A stretch of 64,000 bases of DNA, from NCBI GenBank assembly GCA_054601695.1, contig BAAHQB010000243.1, positions 124,001 through 188,000 of the forward strand, written 5' to 3'. Position 1 is the stretch's first letter. The number at the start of each line of letters is the position of its first letter. This stretch comes from Amorphochlora amoebiformis (Eukaryota > Cercozoa > Chlorarachniophyceae). A model generated the notes under the pieces. That model saw only the letters and a program-made list of their open reading frames with translations, did not search any database and was not told the DNA's origin. A program made the position numbers and the translations under genes. This document shows, in pieces, positions 1 through 35,157 of this stretch.

Positions 1-61
1 ATATATATATATATATATATATATATAAGTGTGGAAATTCAACTACAGCTCAACAATATCC

Positions 62-231
62 CAAACCCTAACCCTAACCTGACTCCAAACGCTAACTCTA
101 ACCCTAGGGTTTGAATGCTCGGTAAATAGCCTTAGTGCTAACCTTAACATCAACCCATAGTTGGGTTAGGGTTAGGGTTAGGGTTAGGTCAGGGTTAGGT
201 TAGGGTTAGGGTTAGTGTTAGGGTTAGAGTG
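62..231. repeat. Head-to-head interstitial CCCTAA / TTAGGG block
   Basis: Degenerate CCCTAA units (about 62-110) are followed by TTAGGG units (about 160-231), so the two C-rich/G-rich arms face each other around 111-159. The unit is the common telomere hexamer, but it lies inside an intron or flank of the minus-strand gene whose exon at 235-273 begins four bases away. The donor of that exon (read on minus: GTACAC) is immediately next to the array. Confidence 0.9.
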
Positions 232-234
232 TAC

Positions 235-9562
<9,328 letters not shown>

Positions 9563-9573
9563 CTATGTATGCG

Positions 9574-9620
<47 letters not shown>

Positions 9621-9745
9621 ATATATATATATATATTATATATCTTATTACATAAATGTATACTTTTATATATCATATATATATATATATGTATATATAT
9701 AGTATCCTTGTACATACAATCGAAATAACAGTTGTTACAGACATG

Positions 9746-9787
<42 letters not shown>

Positions 9788-9886
9788 CATAAAAATATAT
9801 ATATATATTTCTAACTATATATATATTTTTATATATTTATATATATATATATACATATGTATATTTATATACATATACATACACAC

Positions 9887-9918
<32 letters not shown>

Positions 9919-10018
9919 GTATCACACACATATAATATATACATTTACATATATAAAAATACATGTGTGACCACATAAAAACATGAACATATCCAAATTC
10001 CCCTAATACACACCTTAC

Positions 10019-10041
10019 GCTTCAGCTCCTCATCAGTAAAT
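10019..10041 (-). CDS. Possible upstream exon of the nucleotidyltransferase gene
   Basis: A 23-nt island read on minus is bounded by GTGAAG and a good donor GTAAGG and encodes FTDEELK. It fits the helix that precedes the CIDSDS strand in nucleotidyltransferases. Its phase (1 in, 1 out) does not join directly to the exon at 9562, so at least one intervening exon would be missing. Tentative. Confidence 0.35.
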
Positions 10042-10061
10042 CTTCACACAAAAGTATAAAG

Positions 10062-10735
10062 GTTAGGATACTATTAGGGTACTATTAAGCTTAAGATAGT
10101 AATATCCTTAGCTAGAATTAGGATTAAGCTAGCATTAAGGTTGGGACTGTGATAACTTTAGGCTTGTATTCATGTTAGGATAGTATTAAGGTTAGGATAG
10201 TACTAAGGTTAGGATGGTATTAAGGTTAGCGTAGTTTTAGGATTAGGATTGTTTTAAGGTGGTGATAGTACTACGGTTAAGATAGTATTAACGTAAGGGT
10301 AGTATTAGGATTAGGGTAGTATTAAGGTTAGTATAGTATTAAGAATAGGGTAGTATTAGGATTAGGGTAGTATTAAGGTTAGGACAGTATTGAGATTGGC
10401 GTAGTATTATGATTAGGGTAGTATTAAGGTTAGGATGGTATTAAGATTAGCGTAGTATTATGATTAGGATAGCATTCAGGTTAGGATAGTATCAAGGTTT
10501 AGTATTAGGATTAGTAGTATTAGGATAGGATAGTGTCAAGGTTAGGGAAGTATTAGGATGAGGGAAGAATTAAGGTTAGGATAGTATTAAATTTGGGCAA
10601 TATTAGGGTAGTATTAGGATAACATTCAGGCTAGGATAGGTACTAGGGAGTATTAGGTCAAGGAAGTATTATCGTTGGGGTATTATTAGGATAAGGATAG
10701 TATTAAGATTTGGGTAGTTTTTTGAGGTGAGGTTA
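10062..10735. repeat. Degenerate ~17-bp minisatellite (TTAGGATAGTATTAAGG type)
   Basis: About 40 imperfect units share the core GGTTAGGATAGTATTAA. Each unit contains TTAGG, so the array may have grown from telomere-type sequence. No coding sequence is visible between 10042 and 11407 apart from this array and the degenerate block to its right. Confidence 0.9.
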
Positions 10736-10852
10736 GGCTTCTACACAAGGTGGGCTACTCAAAGTATAAAAACTTTCACAAGACAGAGAGAGGCAAGAGT
10801 TCAAGAGCGACAACCAATATATTAGCGAGATACAGAGGAAGAAATAAGAGAT

Positions 10853-11115
10853 TATTCCTAACCTTAACCATGATCCGACCCTAACCGTAACTCTAAACCT
10901 TAACCCTAACCTTCACACTGAACCCTAAACGCTAACTCTGAACCCTAAACCCTAACCTCTTCCTCAATCCTCACTGTCCCTGACCGTCAACCTAACCCTA
11001 ACCCGACCCTAACCCAGATGAGATAAGAGTGGTGAGAAGAGCCCGGGGGGTTAAGGGCGAGAGGAGGGGGTCTAAGCTGGTTCGGGTAGGATTAGGGTTG
11101 GGGTTAAGGGCAGGA
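10853..11115. repeat. Degenerate CCCTAA block turning to TTAGGG
   Basis: CCTAACC, CCCTAAAC and AACCCGACCC variants run from about 10853 to 11020; short TTAGGG-like units on the opposite strand follow at 11087-11110. No gene is seen. Confidence 0.8.
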
Positions 11116-11407
11116 TTTGGGATACCGTGAGAGGCCGGTCATCACTGTCTCTACAGGGCCTGGTTTTTGTTACATGTTTGTATGTATAAATACATATATA
11201 TAATATATACATATACATGTATACATACATATATATATATTTAAATAAACATAAATAATAGATTACGCCATACATGTATATATACACCCGTTGATGCAAA
11301 AATGTATGCTCACATGCATATATACACATGCACACATATATACATTTAAATGTGTACACATGTAATGCATACATAGATTCACATATAAACTCCTAACAAT
11401 TGCCCAC

Positions 11408-11451
11408 CTCTCGTAAGAAACGGAACTGCGATCACTTTCACGTCGCACACC
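11408..11451 (-). CDS. Possible upstream exon of the nucleotidyltransferase gene
   Basis: A 44-nt island read on minus has acceptor TTGGTAG and donor GTGGGC and encodes DVKVIAVPFLTRG. A strand ending in T-R/x-G-A is what nucleotidyltransferases carry just before the CIDSDS region, so order and strand suit the gene below. The linking exons were not found, so membership is inferred. Confidence 0.4.
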
Positions 11452-11677
11452 CTACCAAGCAAGTAAATTACATCACCACACGTGACTTAAAACAACCCAA
11501 ATTTTCACTTATTATTATTATGTTCTTATCTTCTATTATAATTTTGGAACATGTGAAGGGTGATTGATATCCTCGTGCCTCTCTGTGTGTTCCATGACTT
11601 CCATCTAACTCATGTACTGTGTGGTTCTCTCATCTCTGTTGGATCTCTTGGTCTCGCTTCCCCACATGGACGGGGAT

Positions 11678-12760
<1,083 letters not shown>

Positions 12761-13334
12761 AGTACCAGCCACAGCGTATCATGCCGTGTCAGCTGCAACG
12801 AATGGAGCACCAGTGTTATGATTTTCTCACCAGCTACCCTCTTCAGAGCCGCCGAACTGCCAGAAAACAAACATCCTGAGCAAACTCCCGAGCCAAAAAC
12901 TCCGTCCCGCCCCCTCCCTTCTTTTCCAGCCCCCCATTCGAAGAAAAAAATTCTCATCCCTCTTCTTCCCTGGATTATACTCTCCCTGAAATCGAAGAAC
13001 TGCACCTCTCGATAATGCGCATGGGCATAAAAACATTCATTTTGTCGAAAGACGTGCCAAGCCTGCAACCGCTGTAGAATGTCACTTGGCGTGACTTAAT
13101 CACTGTGACGTATGCAAGCTTCGAATACCGGGAGTCCGGGACTATGTAATTATTATCCCCGGGGAAACGCCCGAATCCCCGGGATTATATTTCTCTCCAC
13201 GGCCCTCTGATTTCTGAATAGCTCTCCGAGAGTCTCCTCTTTTCCAAACAGCTGTCAACCCCAGACCGCGCACATATCGCGTGACGCCTCAGGCCTTCTC
13301 CCTCCCTCCCGTGACCCTCCCGCCCAGTTTCCAC
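12761..13334. promoter_or_regulatory. GC-richer intergenic region upstream of the b5 reductase
   Basis: A stretch without TA repeat separates the minus-strand candidate start at 12760 from the plus-strand start at 13335, so it probably carries divergent promoters. Open frames on both strands here (for instance 12757-13068 minus) have no recognisable domain. No TATA box stands out. Confidence 0.45.
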
Positions 13335-21334
<8,000 letters not shown>

Positions 21335-21450
21335 TCGATCCTGCTACCGATTCGGTAAATAGAAATATACATATATACATATATTTATGTATATAATATA
21401 TACATATACATATATGTAATATATGTAATGTGTATTACATCATATTTTTT

Positions 21451-21510
<60 letters not shown>

Positions 21511-21528
21511 TATTTTTATAGGTATATA

Positions 21529-21560
<32 letters not shown>

Positions 21561-21848
21561 ATATATATATATATAATATGCATGCATATATATATATATA
21601 TATATATGACATGCATTTATATATATATATATATATATATATGTAATATGTATATTGTGAAGTAAAACATAACAGTATATAAATTGGAGTGTATACACGG
21701 ATATACGTACGTGTGTTCATGTACAATACATACATATATGTATATACACTTTAAATTATAAATTATATCGTTAGTCATAAGTTCTTAGTGTAATGATGTG
21801 CATGTGTGCCTGTTGTGTAACATATACAGCTGAATAGATACACACACT

Positions 21849-21898
<50 letters not shown>

Positions 21899-21982
21899 AA
21901 TATATATCTATATATATTTATATAGATATATATATTATTACCTAATATTATTTATTATTATACAATATCATTATTATTATTA

Positions 21983-22014
<32 letters not shown>

Positions 22015-22334
22015 CATATATATACACATCGCGGTATTATACACAGGACCTAGAGGAAGGACCCTTACTACCAGATTGATATTTAATCCAACATTTGTAT
22101 ACAAACTGCATATTTACGCTCTTGCAACATAACTACTCTCAAGCTTCGTTCGTACACGCCCTCAACTGAGCATTAGCTCGAGTTCAAGACAATCATGCTA
22201 GAAGATTCATTTTTTTTTTTTAAGTTTTTCAATGTTGTCCAGTATCTAAAGTATGCGCTGTGCAGTATACATTGCGTAGTGTGCTACCTGAGCTAGAGTG
22301 CGTGTGTGCATGGTTGAGAACAATTTGTCGCCGT
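21335..22334. other. 3' flank of the b5 reductase: no gene seen
   Basis: TA and TG repeats to about 22020, then unique sequence to 22334. A possible plus-strand mini-exon at 22048 (CACAG then ten codons and TGA) has no partner and is not called. Confidence 0.6.
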
Positions 22335-22885
22335 ATTATCTATATCTAGTATATCACAATTAATAGTCGGTAACCTAGGTAACCTAGGTAACCCGTGCCA
22401 CAGTGGCTAGAGTGGATAGCGGTCGATATATGTATATTAGATATATCTACTAGATCTAGTATATATCTAGATATATATATATATATATATATACATATAT
22501 ATCCAGTATATAACGTATATATATATATATGTATCTAGATATATATGTACTATATGTATCTGATGAACTATCTAGACTATGACTAGTATCTAGAGTATGA
22601 GTAATGTGAATTCAGCTATACTATCTAGACTATGTATCTAATGTATACTCTAGATACTAGAAAAGTCTACCCAAGCATCATTTGTACCTTACTCTACTAG
22701 GCTAGTTACTCTAGTTACTCTACTAGTCTAGTTACTAGCCCATTTACTAGATCTACCTGGTAATCTAGGTAATGCCAGGCACTACCGCTAGTACCGGTGA
22801 GAATTTCTAGGATCAGTATTTCTACTAGTTCTAGTAGTTCTAGTAGACTATGTCTAGTATGTCTAGTAAGTCTCATGAGTTATCA
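22335..22885. repeat. CTAG-rich zone 1
   Basis: Dozens of CTAG tetramers occur in TCTAGTA, ATCTAGAT, CTAGTTACT and TAACCTAGG contexts, with many short palindromes. No coding sequence. It lies about 1 kb past the b5 reductase stop. The unique stretch 22886-23050 beside it also shows no gene. Confidence 0.85.
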
Positions 22886-23075
22886 TGAACGACCAATTGC
22901 AGTAGCCATTTCAAAACATGTGGTATACGAGTAGAAACTTTCTGGTATGCTCATCTCATGCGCATAGCAACCTCAAGTTGCTGGTGGTCATGGTGTTAGC
23001 GCCTAGCCCAACTCCACTTACCCACCATAGCTCTATCTGAGTATATAGGCACACCCAATGATATATATATAATTA

Positions 23076-23110
<35 letters not shown>

Positions 23111-23160
23111 TATATATGTATATTTCATGACATAAACAAACATATATATATATATATATA

Positions 23161-23196
<36 letters not shown>

Positions 23197-23354
23197 ATGT
23201 ATATATATATATATATATATAAACCTTCCACATAAACACATATATATATATATATATTATATATTATATATATACATATATATACACCATATACATACAT
23301 ATATATATATATATACATATATATACATGTATATATATACATACATATTCATCT

Positions 23355-23516
23355 AGTATATATAGATATACGTTATATATAAAACACCAAGCTATTAAGC
23401 TGTGTTTATATTATATATATTTATATATTATATATATATATATACATCTAGTATATATAGATATACGTTATATATTATGAATACATAACACCAAGCTATT
23501 AAGCTGTGTATATGTT
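23355..23516. repeat. Tandem duplication of a ~65-bp non-coding unit
   Basis: ATCTAGTATATATAGATATA...AACACCAAGCTATTAAGCTGTGT appears at about 23350-23407 and again at 23445-23510; the second copy has a short insertion (TATGAATACAT). Confidence 0.85.
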
Positions 23517-23526
23517 ATGCACATAT

Positions 23527-23558
<32 letters not shown>

Positions 23559-23689
23559 GATATAATCTAAATATAATATAATACAATACAATATAATACA
23601 ATATAATACATAATATATTCTGAAATAGAATATATGCACATATATATATATATATATATATATACAAAGTGGTGAGCACACATGATCTC

Positions 23690-23875
23690 GTGCTCTCTCT
23701 TTTTCTCTTACTTTCTATCTTCATCTCTCTCTTTTTCTCTTACTTTCTCTCTCTATCTCTCTCTTTTTCTCTTACTTTCTCTCTTTTTCTCTTACTTTCT
23801 CTCTTTATCTCTCTCTTTTTCTCTTACTTTCTATCTCTATCTCTATCTCTCTTTCTCTTTCTATCTTAATCCCTT
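23690..23875. repeat. CTCTCTTTTTCTCTTACTTT tandem tract
   Basis: About six imperfect 20-26-bp pyrimidine units. From here to 24328 there is TA repeat plus unique sequence at 23880-24085 with no recognisable exon. Confidence 0.85.
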
Positions 23876-24102
23876 CTATTAATCACTCATGTACACTGAT
23901 GGTCGTTCAATAGTATGCTCTTGCAGGTTGTTTGACTAGTTAATTTAATCTATGTAATATATTTATTGATACTGGCGGTATATATACTCCCATGTTCGTG
24001 CCCTATGCAATACACTTACATACAGCCAGTAGTATGCATGCTCTCATGGATAGTATAACTGAATGCGACATGTTTACATACGTGATATATATATATTATA
24101 TA

Positions 24103-24141
<39 letters not shown>

Positions 24142-24197
24142 CAGATATAGTATAACATATATTATGCAATATGATGTATATGAATCCATATACTATA

Positions 24198-24249
<52 letters not shown>

Positions 24250-24328
24250 TAAATATACATATAAAACATACACATATATATATATATATACATATGTTGG
24301 TTTATATAATACATAATATGAAGTATAC

Positions 24329-24455
24329 CAAATGAGCAGCCCCAAGTTGTATGACTCCCGACACGTGTTCGCTGTCACCCTCTGGGACAACAGCACGGAC
24401 CCTATATAGGTGAAAATGGTCTTAATAATACATGTATATGTATGTGTATATATAT

Positions 24456-24491
<36 letters not shown>

Positions 24492-24587
24492 GTAAATATG
24501 TGTATATATGTGTATATATATGTATATATAGGTATATGCAATTCGTAAAAACGCAGATATATAAGGACAAACAAGAGTGTAAAACGT

Positions 24588-24633
<46 letters not shown>

Positions 24634-24645
24634 AAAGAAACATAA

Positions 24646-24685
<40 letters not shown>

Positions 24686-24734
24686 GATTCATACATGCAT
24701 ATATACATATATATTTTTTTTAAATGTATATATA

Positions 24735-24785
<51 letters not shown>

Positions 24786-24973
24786 CACAGACATATGCAT
24801 AGATGTTCAATTATAGGGATAGAATGTATATATGTATTTACACACTTTATATTATATATCATACATATGTTATATATATATATATATAATATTTTACATT
24901 ATATATATATATATATATTCCATATATGTATACATATATATATATATATATATTTATATAACAGACATACATG

Positions 24974-25053
<80 letters not shown>

Positions 25054-25167
25054 CAATATACACAAACACACACTTACATACATCTACCTTTCATCAAGAA
25101 GACCCGCGATTTCCCTCGCATTTTCCACAAGAGCATTCTCCTCCTCCAAGAGCAACGCATCTGTCAT
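24329..25167 (-). CDS. 5' part of an unidentified gene (two exons)
   Basis: Exon 25167-25088 begins with ATG on minus ([17 protein letters not shown]..., ending LLDE) with donor GTAGAT. Exon 24401-24329 has acceptor TATATAG and donor GTATAC and encodes [18 protein letters not shown] and on to GAAHL. The phases join exactly (AG+G makes Arg), giving 51 codons. The first exon is a Leu/Glu/Ala-rich predicted helix. No later exon was found before the CT and CTAG zones. Family not recognised; helical starts of this kind occur in vesicle-tethering and exosome-type subunits, among many others. Its promoter would lie in 25168-25395, which carries GAGACTCCCAA direct repeats. Confidence 0.5.
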
Positions 25168-25394
25168 CCCAATTCCGTCCCAAAAACAGTTGCAATGAGA
25201 ACGAGAGAGAGAGAGACACGTGATGAATAAGAGACTCACAAGAGACTCCCAAGAGACTCCCAAGAGACTCACAGAGCAGCGAGAGAGAGAGAAAGATGGG
25301 AGAGGAGAGGACAGGTGGAGAAGCAGGCTGTCATTTTTGAACCATTTACTCTCTGGGACTCGAAACTTTCCCGGACTTTCTCACCTCTCCCACT

Positions 25395-25752
<358 letters not shown>

Positions 25753-25821
25753 TTAGCATACGGAAGTCCATTAGAGGCCCCACCTGCAGCTTTCAGATCC
25801 TTTTCAAACTCTGAACTCGCC

Positions 25822-26995
25822 CTATCGTTAGGGTTAGGATTAGGGTTAGGGTTCACGTTTGCAGTATGCTTCGATCGGATTAGGGTTGGGGTTTGGGTTT
25901 TAGGGGGAGGATTAGGGCCACGGTTAGGGTTAGGGTTAGGCTGTTAGGGTTAGGGTTTGGGTTAGGGTTAGGCTGTTAGGGTTTGGGTTAAGGTTATAGG
26001 GTAGGGTTTCGGCTATGTTAGGGATTTGGAAGAGGTTGGGTTAGGGTTAGGGTTAGAGTTGGCTTGTAGACGGAATAGGTTAGGGTTAGGGTTAGAGGTT
26101 AGGGTTAGAGTTAGGTTAGGGTTAGAGCCAGAGTTAGCATGTCGACGGAATAGGGTTGGCGTTGGGTTAGGGATTTCTTAGGGTTAGGGTTGTGGTTAGG
26201 GTTAGGGTTAGAGTTAGGGTTAGAATTAGCGTTACTTGTAAAAGGAATAGGGTTAGGGTTAAGGTAGGGGTTTTGGAGGGTTAGGGTTAGGGTTAGGGAT
26301 AGGGATAGGGTCAGATTATTCAGCATGTCTTAGTCCGAGGACCATTGACTCGGTTAGGGTTAGGGTTAGGGTTAGGGTTAGGGTTAGGGATAGGGTTAAG
26401 AGTTACCGTTAGTTGTCAACGGAATAGGGTTAGGGTTAAGTTAGGGATTTGGAGGGTTAGGGTTTGGAATAGGGTTAGGGATAGGGTTAGGGTTAGGGTT
26501 AGAGCTAGTATTAGCTGTCAACGGAACATAGTAGGGTTAAGGATTTGGAGGGTAGGGTGAGGGTTAGGGTGAGGGCTAGGGCTAGGGCTAGGGTTAGGGT
26601 TAGGGTTAGGGTTAGGGTTAGAATAGAGAGCTGGAGGGTTAGGTTTAGAGTTAGGGTTAGGATTAGGGTTAGAGTTAGGGTAAGGGTTAGGGTTAGGGTT
26701 GGGTGAGGGATTTTGAGGGTTAAGGTTTAGGGTTGGGGTTAGGGTTGGGGTTGGAGTTTGCATTATTTATCGACGAATTAGGGTTAGGGTTAAGAGATTG
26801 GGGATTTGGAGGGTTAGGGTTAGGGTTAGGGTTAGGGTTAGGTTAGGCTTAGAGTTAGGGTTAGCTGTCAACGGAATAGGTTTAGGAGGTTTCGGGTCAG
26901 TTAAGGTTGAGGGTTATATGCCGATCTAGGGTTAGGGTGTTAGGGTTAGGGTTAGGGTTAGGGTTACGATGAGGTGAGGGGGTCGCGGTGGCCGT
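25822..26995. repeat. 1.2-kb interstitial TTAGGG block
   Basis: Mostly TTAGGG with GGGATTTGGAGGG and AGCTGTCAACGGAATAGG insertions recurring about every 150-200 bases (26063, 26138, 26238, 26408, 26513, 26867), which implies a longer composite unit. All hexamers share one orientation. Confidence 0.92.
26311..26351 (+). repeat. Dispersed 41-bp element, copy 1
   Basis: TCAGATTATTCAGCATGTCT followed by TAGTCCGAGGACCATTGACTC. Embedded in the TTAGGG block. Two further near-identical copies are at 28890 and 29712. Confidence 0.93.
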
Positions 26996-27245
26996 GCACC
27001 TGAAGATATAAACTTTATTTCGTATTTGTATGTGTGTATGTATATGTATGTATGTATATATGTATGTGTATGATTGATGACAAAGAAAGTTCAATCCTAA
27101 TGGTATGGATATGAGCAGGTTAGGATTAGGGTTAAAGTATTTGTGTTAGGGTTAGGGTTATGATTAGTAAATAGGTTAAGGTGAGGATTAGAGGGTAAGC
27201 TAGGACTAGGGTTAGTGTTGGTGTCAGGGTTATATGTATATAATA

Positions 27246-27284
<39 letters not shown>

Positions 27285-27352
27285 ATATATTATATATGTT
27301 CGCATACATTCAATATCCATATACACACGCACACATAAATATATACACACAT

Positions 27353-27385
<33 letters not shown>

Positions 27386-27425
27386 AATATAAATTATATT
27401 TGGTTATATATACATATCTTCATAT

Positions 27426-27457
<32 letters not shown>

Positions 27458-27458
27458 T

Positions 27459-27503
<45 letters not shown>

Positions 27504-27582
27504 TATATATATATATTCGATATACCGTTGTTCCGGTTTGATATAACGGGTGAAACCTCGTTCGAATTATGTCTTCAACAAA

Positions 27583-27649
27583 AGACTCCTATATCAAGTT
27601 TACATGCAATAAACATGATATGATATATCATATATATATATATATATTT

Positions 27650-27702
<53 letters not shown>

Positions 27703-27796
27703 CATATATATATGTATGTCTCCCATATCAAGTTTAGATGCAATACAAATGATATGATATTATATATATATATATATATATAAACACACCATATAT

Positions 27797-27855
<59 letters not shown>

Positions 27856-27895
27856 TCCTATATCAAGTTTAGATGCAATATACATGTCATGATAT
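27583..27895. repeat. Three spaced copies of TATATCAAGTTTA.ATGCAATA
   Basis: Copies at about 27588-27622, 27722-27757 and 27855-27895 contain CCTATATCAAGTTTACATGC or close variants, then AAxATGATATGATAT, separated by TA repeat. On minus the first copy is the acceptor side of the candidate exon 27588-27557, so the others look like upstream decoy copies of that acceptor. Confidence 0.85.
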
Positions 27896-27945
<50 letters not shown>

Positions 27946-27972
27946 ACATTATATGTACACATGTACAAAAAC

Positions 27973-28003
<31 letters not shown>

Positions 28004-28014
28004 TATATATATAT

Positions 28015-28054
<40 letters not shown>

Positions 28055-28164
28055 TATATATCCCCACCCAAACTCCCTACCCTAAGTCTAGTTATTACTG
28101 GTTCGAGTCCTAAGGTGTGTAATAGCTCCCTAACCATCACTCTTAACCCTGCAATCTTCTCTCC

Positions 28165-28300
28165 GACACCTTAGAGTTAGGGTTAGGGTTAGGGTTAGGG
28201 TTAGGTTAGGGTTAGGGTTAGGATCGGGTTTTCGGGTTTGGGTTAAGGTTTTGAGGGTTAGGTTTAAGGTTAGGGTAGAAAGATAGAGTTTGGGTTAGGA
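28165..28300. repeat. Short TTAGGG block
   Basis: Seven near-perfect hexamers, then degenerate TTAAGG units, passing into a GA-rich tract (28301-28445) and then TA repeat. No gene. Confidence 0.85.
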
Positions 28301-28557
28301 TTAGAGCGAGAGAGAAAGAGAGTGACTGACGAGGAGAGGGGGAGAGATGGAGAGGGAGGGAGAGAAAGAGAGGCAGAGAGAGAGAGAGAGAAAGCAAATG
28401 AGGTAACGTATGAAAGAGGAAGGGAAGAGAAGACTAGAGAGAGAGGAAAACTCTAATGTATATATATATATATATATGATATACGAAGTTATGATATATA
28501 TATATATATATTATATATATATATGTATATATTATATATATATATATGGCTATATAT

Positions 28558-28625
<68 letters not shown>

Positions 28626-28735
28626 ACATATTGCATAAAGTCCCCAAAAAACAAAAGAAAACTTAACACGCACACAAGACGCTTACCAATAAGGAGGAGA
28701 CATTCCTCACCACACTAACACACACCCACACACAC

Positions 28736-28770
<35 letters not shown>

Positions 28771-28771
28771 A

Positions 28772-28808
<37 letters not shown>

Positions 28809-28889
28809 CTTGTTGTGGTTCAGACACCATTGACGTAGGAGGGGGCTAGGATGCTGAAATGAACTGTTAACAGCCTAATTAGGTTAGGA

Positions 28890-28930
28890 TCAGATTATTC
28901 AGCATGTCTCGGTCAGAGGACCATTGACTC
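28890..28930 (+). repeat. Dispersed 41-bp element, copy 2
   Basis: Differs from copy 1 by CTCGGTCAG in place of CTTAGTCCG. Followed by another short TTAGGG run (28936-29015). Confidence 0.93.
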
Positions 28931-29030
28931 CCCAGTTAGGTTAGGGTAAGGGTTAGGGTTAGGGTCAGGGTCGGTCAGGGCTAGGGTTGGGGTTAGAATT
29001 AGAGTTAGGGTTAGGTTTACTCTTTGTGGA

Positions 29031-29133
29031 GGGAGGGAGATAATTTGCATATGTGTGTATGATATGTATATATATATATGTATGTAATAATATATAGATA
29101 TATATATATATATCTATGTATTTATTTATTTAG

Positions 29134-29177
<44 letters not shown>

Positions 29178-29476
29178 ATATCTAATATACGTACATACAT
29201 ACACAGACACACATATATGTATATAAGTTCATATAAATATACGTTTAAATATATATTATATATAGGGAGATAATTTGCATATGTGTGTATGATATGTATA
29301 TATATATATGTATGTAATAATATATATATATATATATATCTATGTATTTATTTATTTAGATATATATAAATATATATATATATACATATATAATATAATA
29401 TCTAATATACGTACATACATACACAGACACATATATATGTATATAAGTTCATATAAATATACGTTTAAATATATAT

Positions 29477-29485
<9 letters not shown>
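29031..29485. repeat. ~230-bp tandem duplication
   Basis: The segment starting GGGAGATAATTTGCATATGT at 29034 recurs at 29266; both halves share the ATGTATTTATTTATTTAGA and CTAATATACGTACATACATA landmarks and differ mostly in TA copy number. No coding potential. Confidence 0.92.
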
Positions 29486-29518
<33 letters not shown>

Positions 29519-29730
29519 TACAAATATACAACACACACATATATATGTCCCTACCTGTCGAAGCAGAGAGGGAGAGAATACATTGAGAGATATTGAGAAA
29601 TCCGACGTTGCCTGAGGGCTAACCTTAAGGCTAAGGATAAGGCTTTTACATTGCAGAATTTACGGTTAGGCTTAGAGGTGAGGGTTCAGGGCTAGAATCC
29701 TAGAACTAGGATCAGATTATTCAGCATGTC

Positions 29731-34877
<5,147 letters not shown>

Positions 34878-35157
34878 GCCTACCCTGGGCCGAGGAATTA
34901 ATTCTATTAATATAAGCAGAAACTGTAACGAAAAAACTCGCGTAACTGCTTTCCTGCCAGTAAACTTATTTTAATGTCCCAGTTCTCGCCGAAGTAGCGA
35001 ATAGAAGTGATACACAGGTCTTACGTAAGCTGTATTGTAACATTTTAGACATTCTTATCTACAGCGAGATAATTCTTCGCCAATAATTTCCTCTGGTGGC
35101 AGATTTGGCCCTGGATAGGAGGCGTTTCGGCCGAGCCAGCCCCACCGACACCAGCTC
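34878..35157. promoter_or_regulatory. Divergent promoter region, FIH-like gene and giant membrane protein
   Basis: 280 bases separate two start codons pointing away from each other. The region has no TA microsatellite, unlike almost every other non-coding stretch, suggesting constraint. Contains short AT-rich stretches around 34897-34915 and 34965-34975; no motif is assigned. Confidence 0.6.

Larger units (their letters stand above)
26968..28853 (-). other. Four isolated exon-like islands, gene unknown
   Basis: Read on minus: 28853-28808 (TTTCAG / GTATAT, peptide HPSPLLRQWCLNHNK), 28714-28687 (TTAG / GTAAGC), 27588-27557 (GATATAG / GTTTCA, peptide ESFVEDIIRT) and 26999-26968 (TCTTCAG / GTAACC, peptide VHGHRDPLTS). 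Each has plausible borders and open frames, but consecutive phases do not all agree, so I cannot assemble a gene. They may be parts of one minus-strand gene with missing exons, or chance. Confidence 0.28.

Noticed and set aside
22048-22080. Mini terminal exon DLEEGPLLPD after CACAG
   Set aside because: It cannot be joined in frame to the b5 reductase and no other upstream exon was found.
25822-26995. Chromosome end (true telomere)
   Set aside because: The TTAGGG block is internal, degenerate and followed by 37 kb containing genes.
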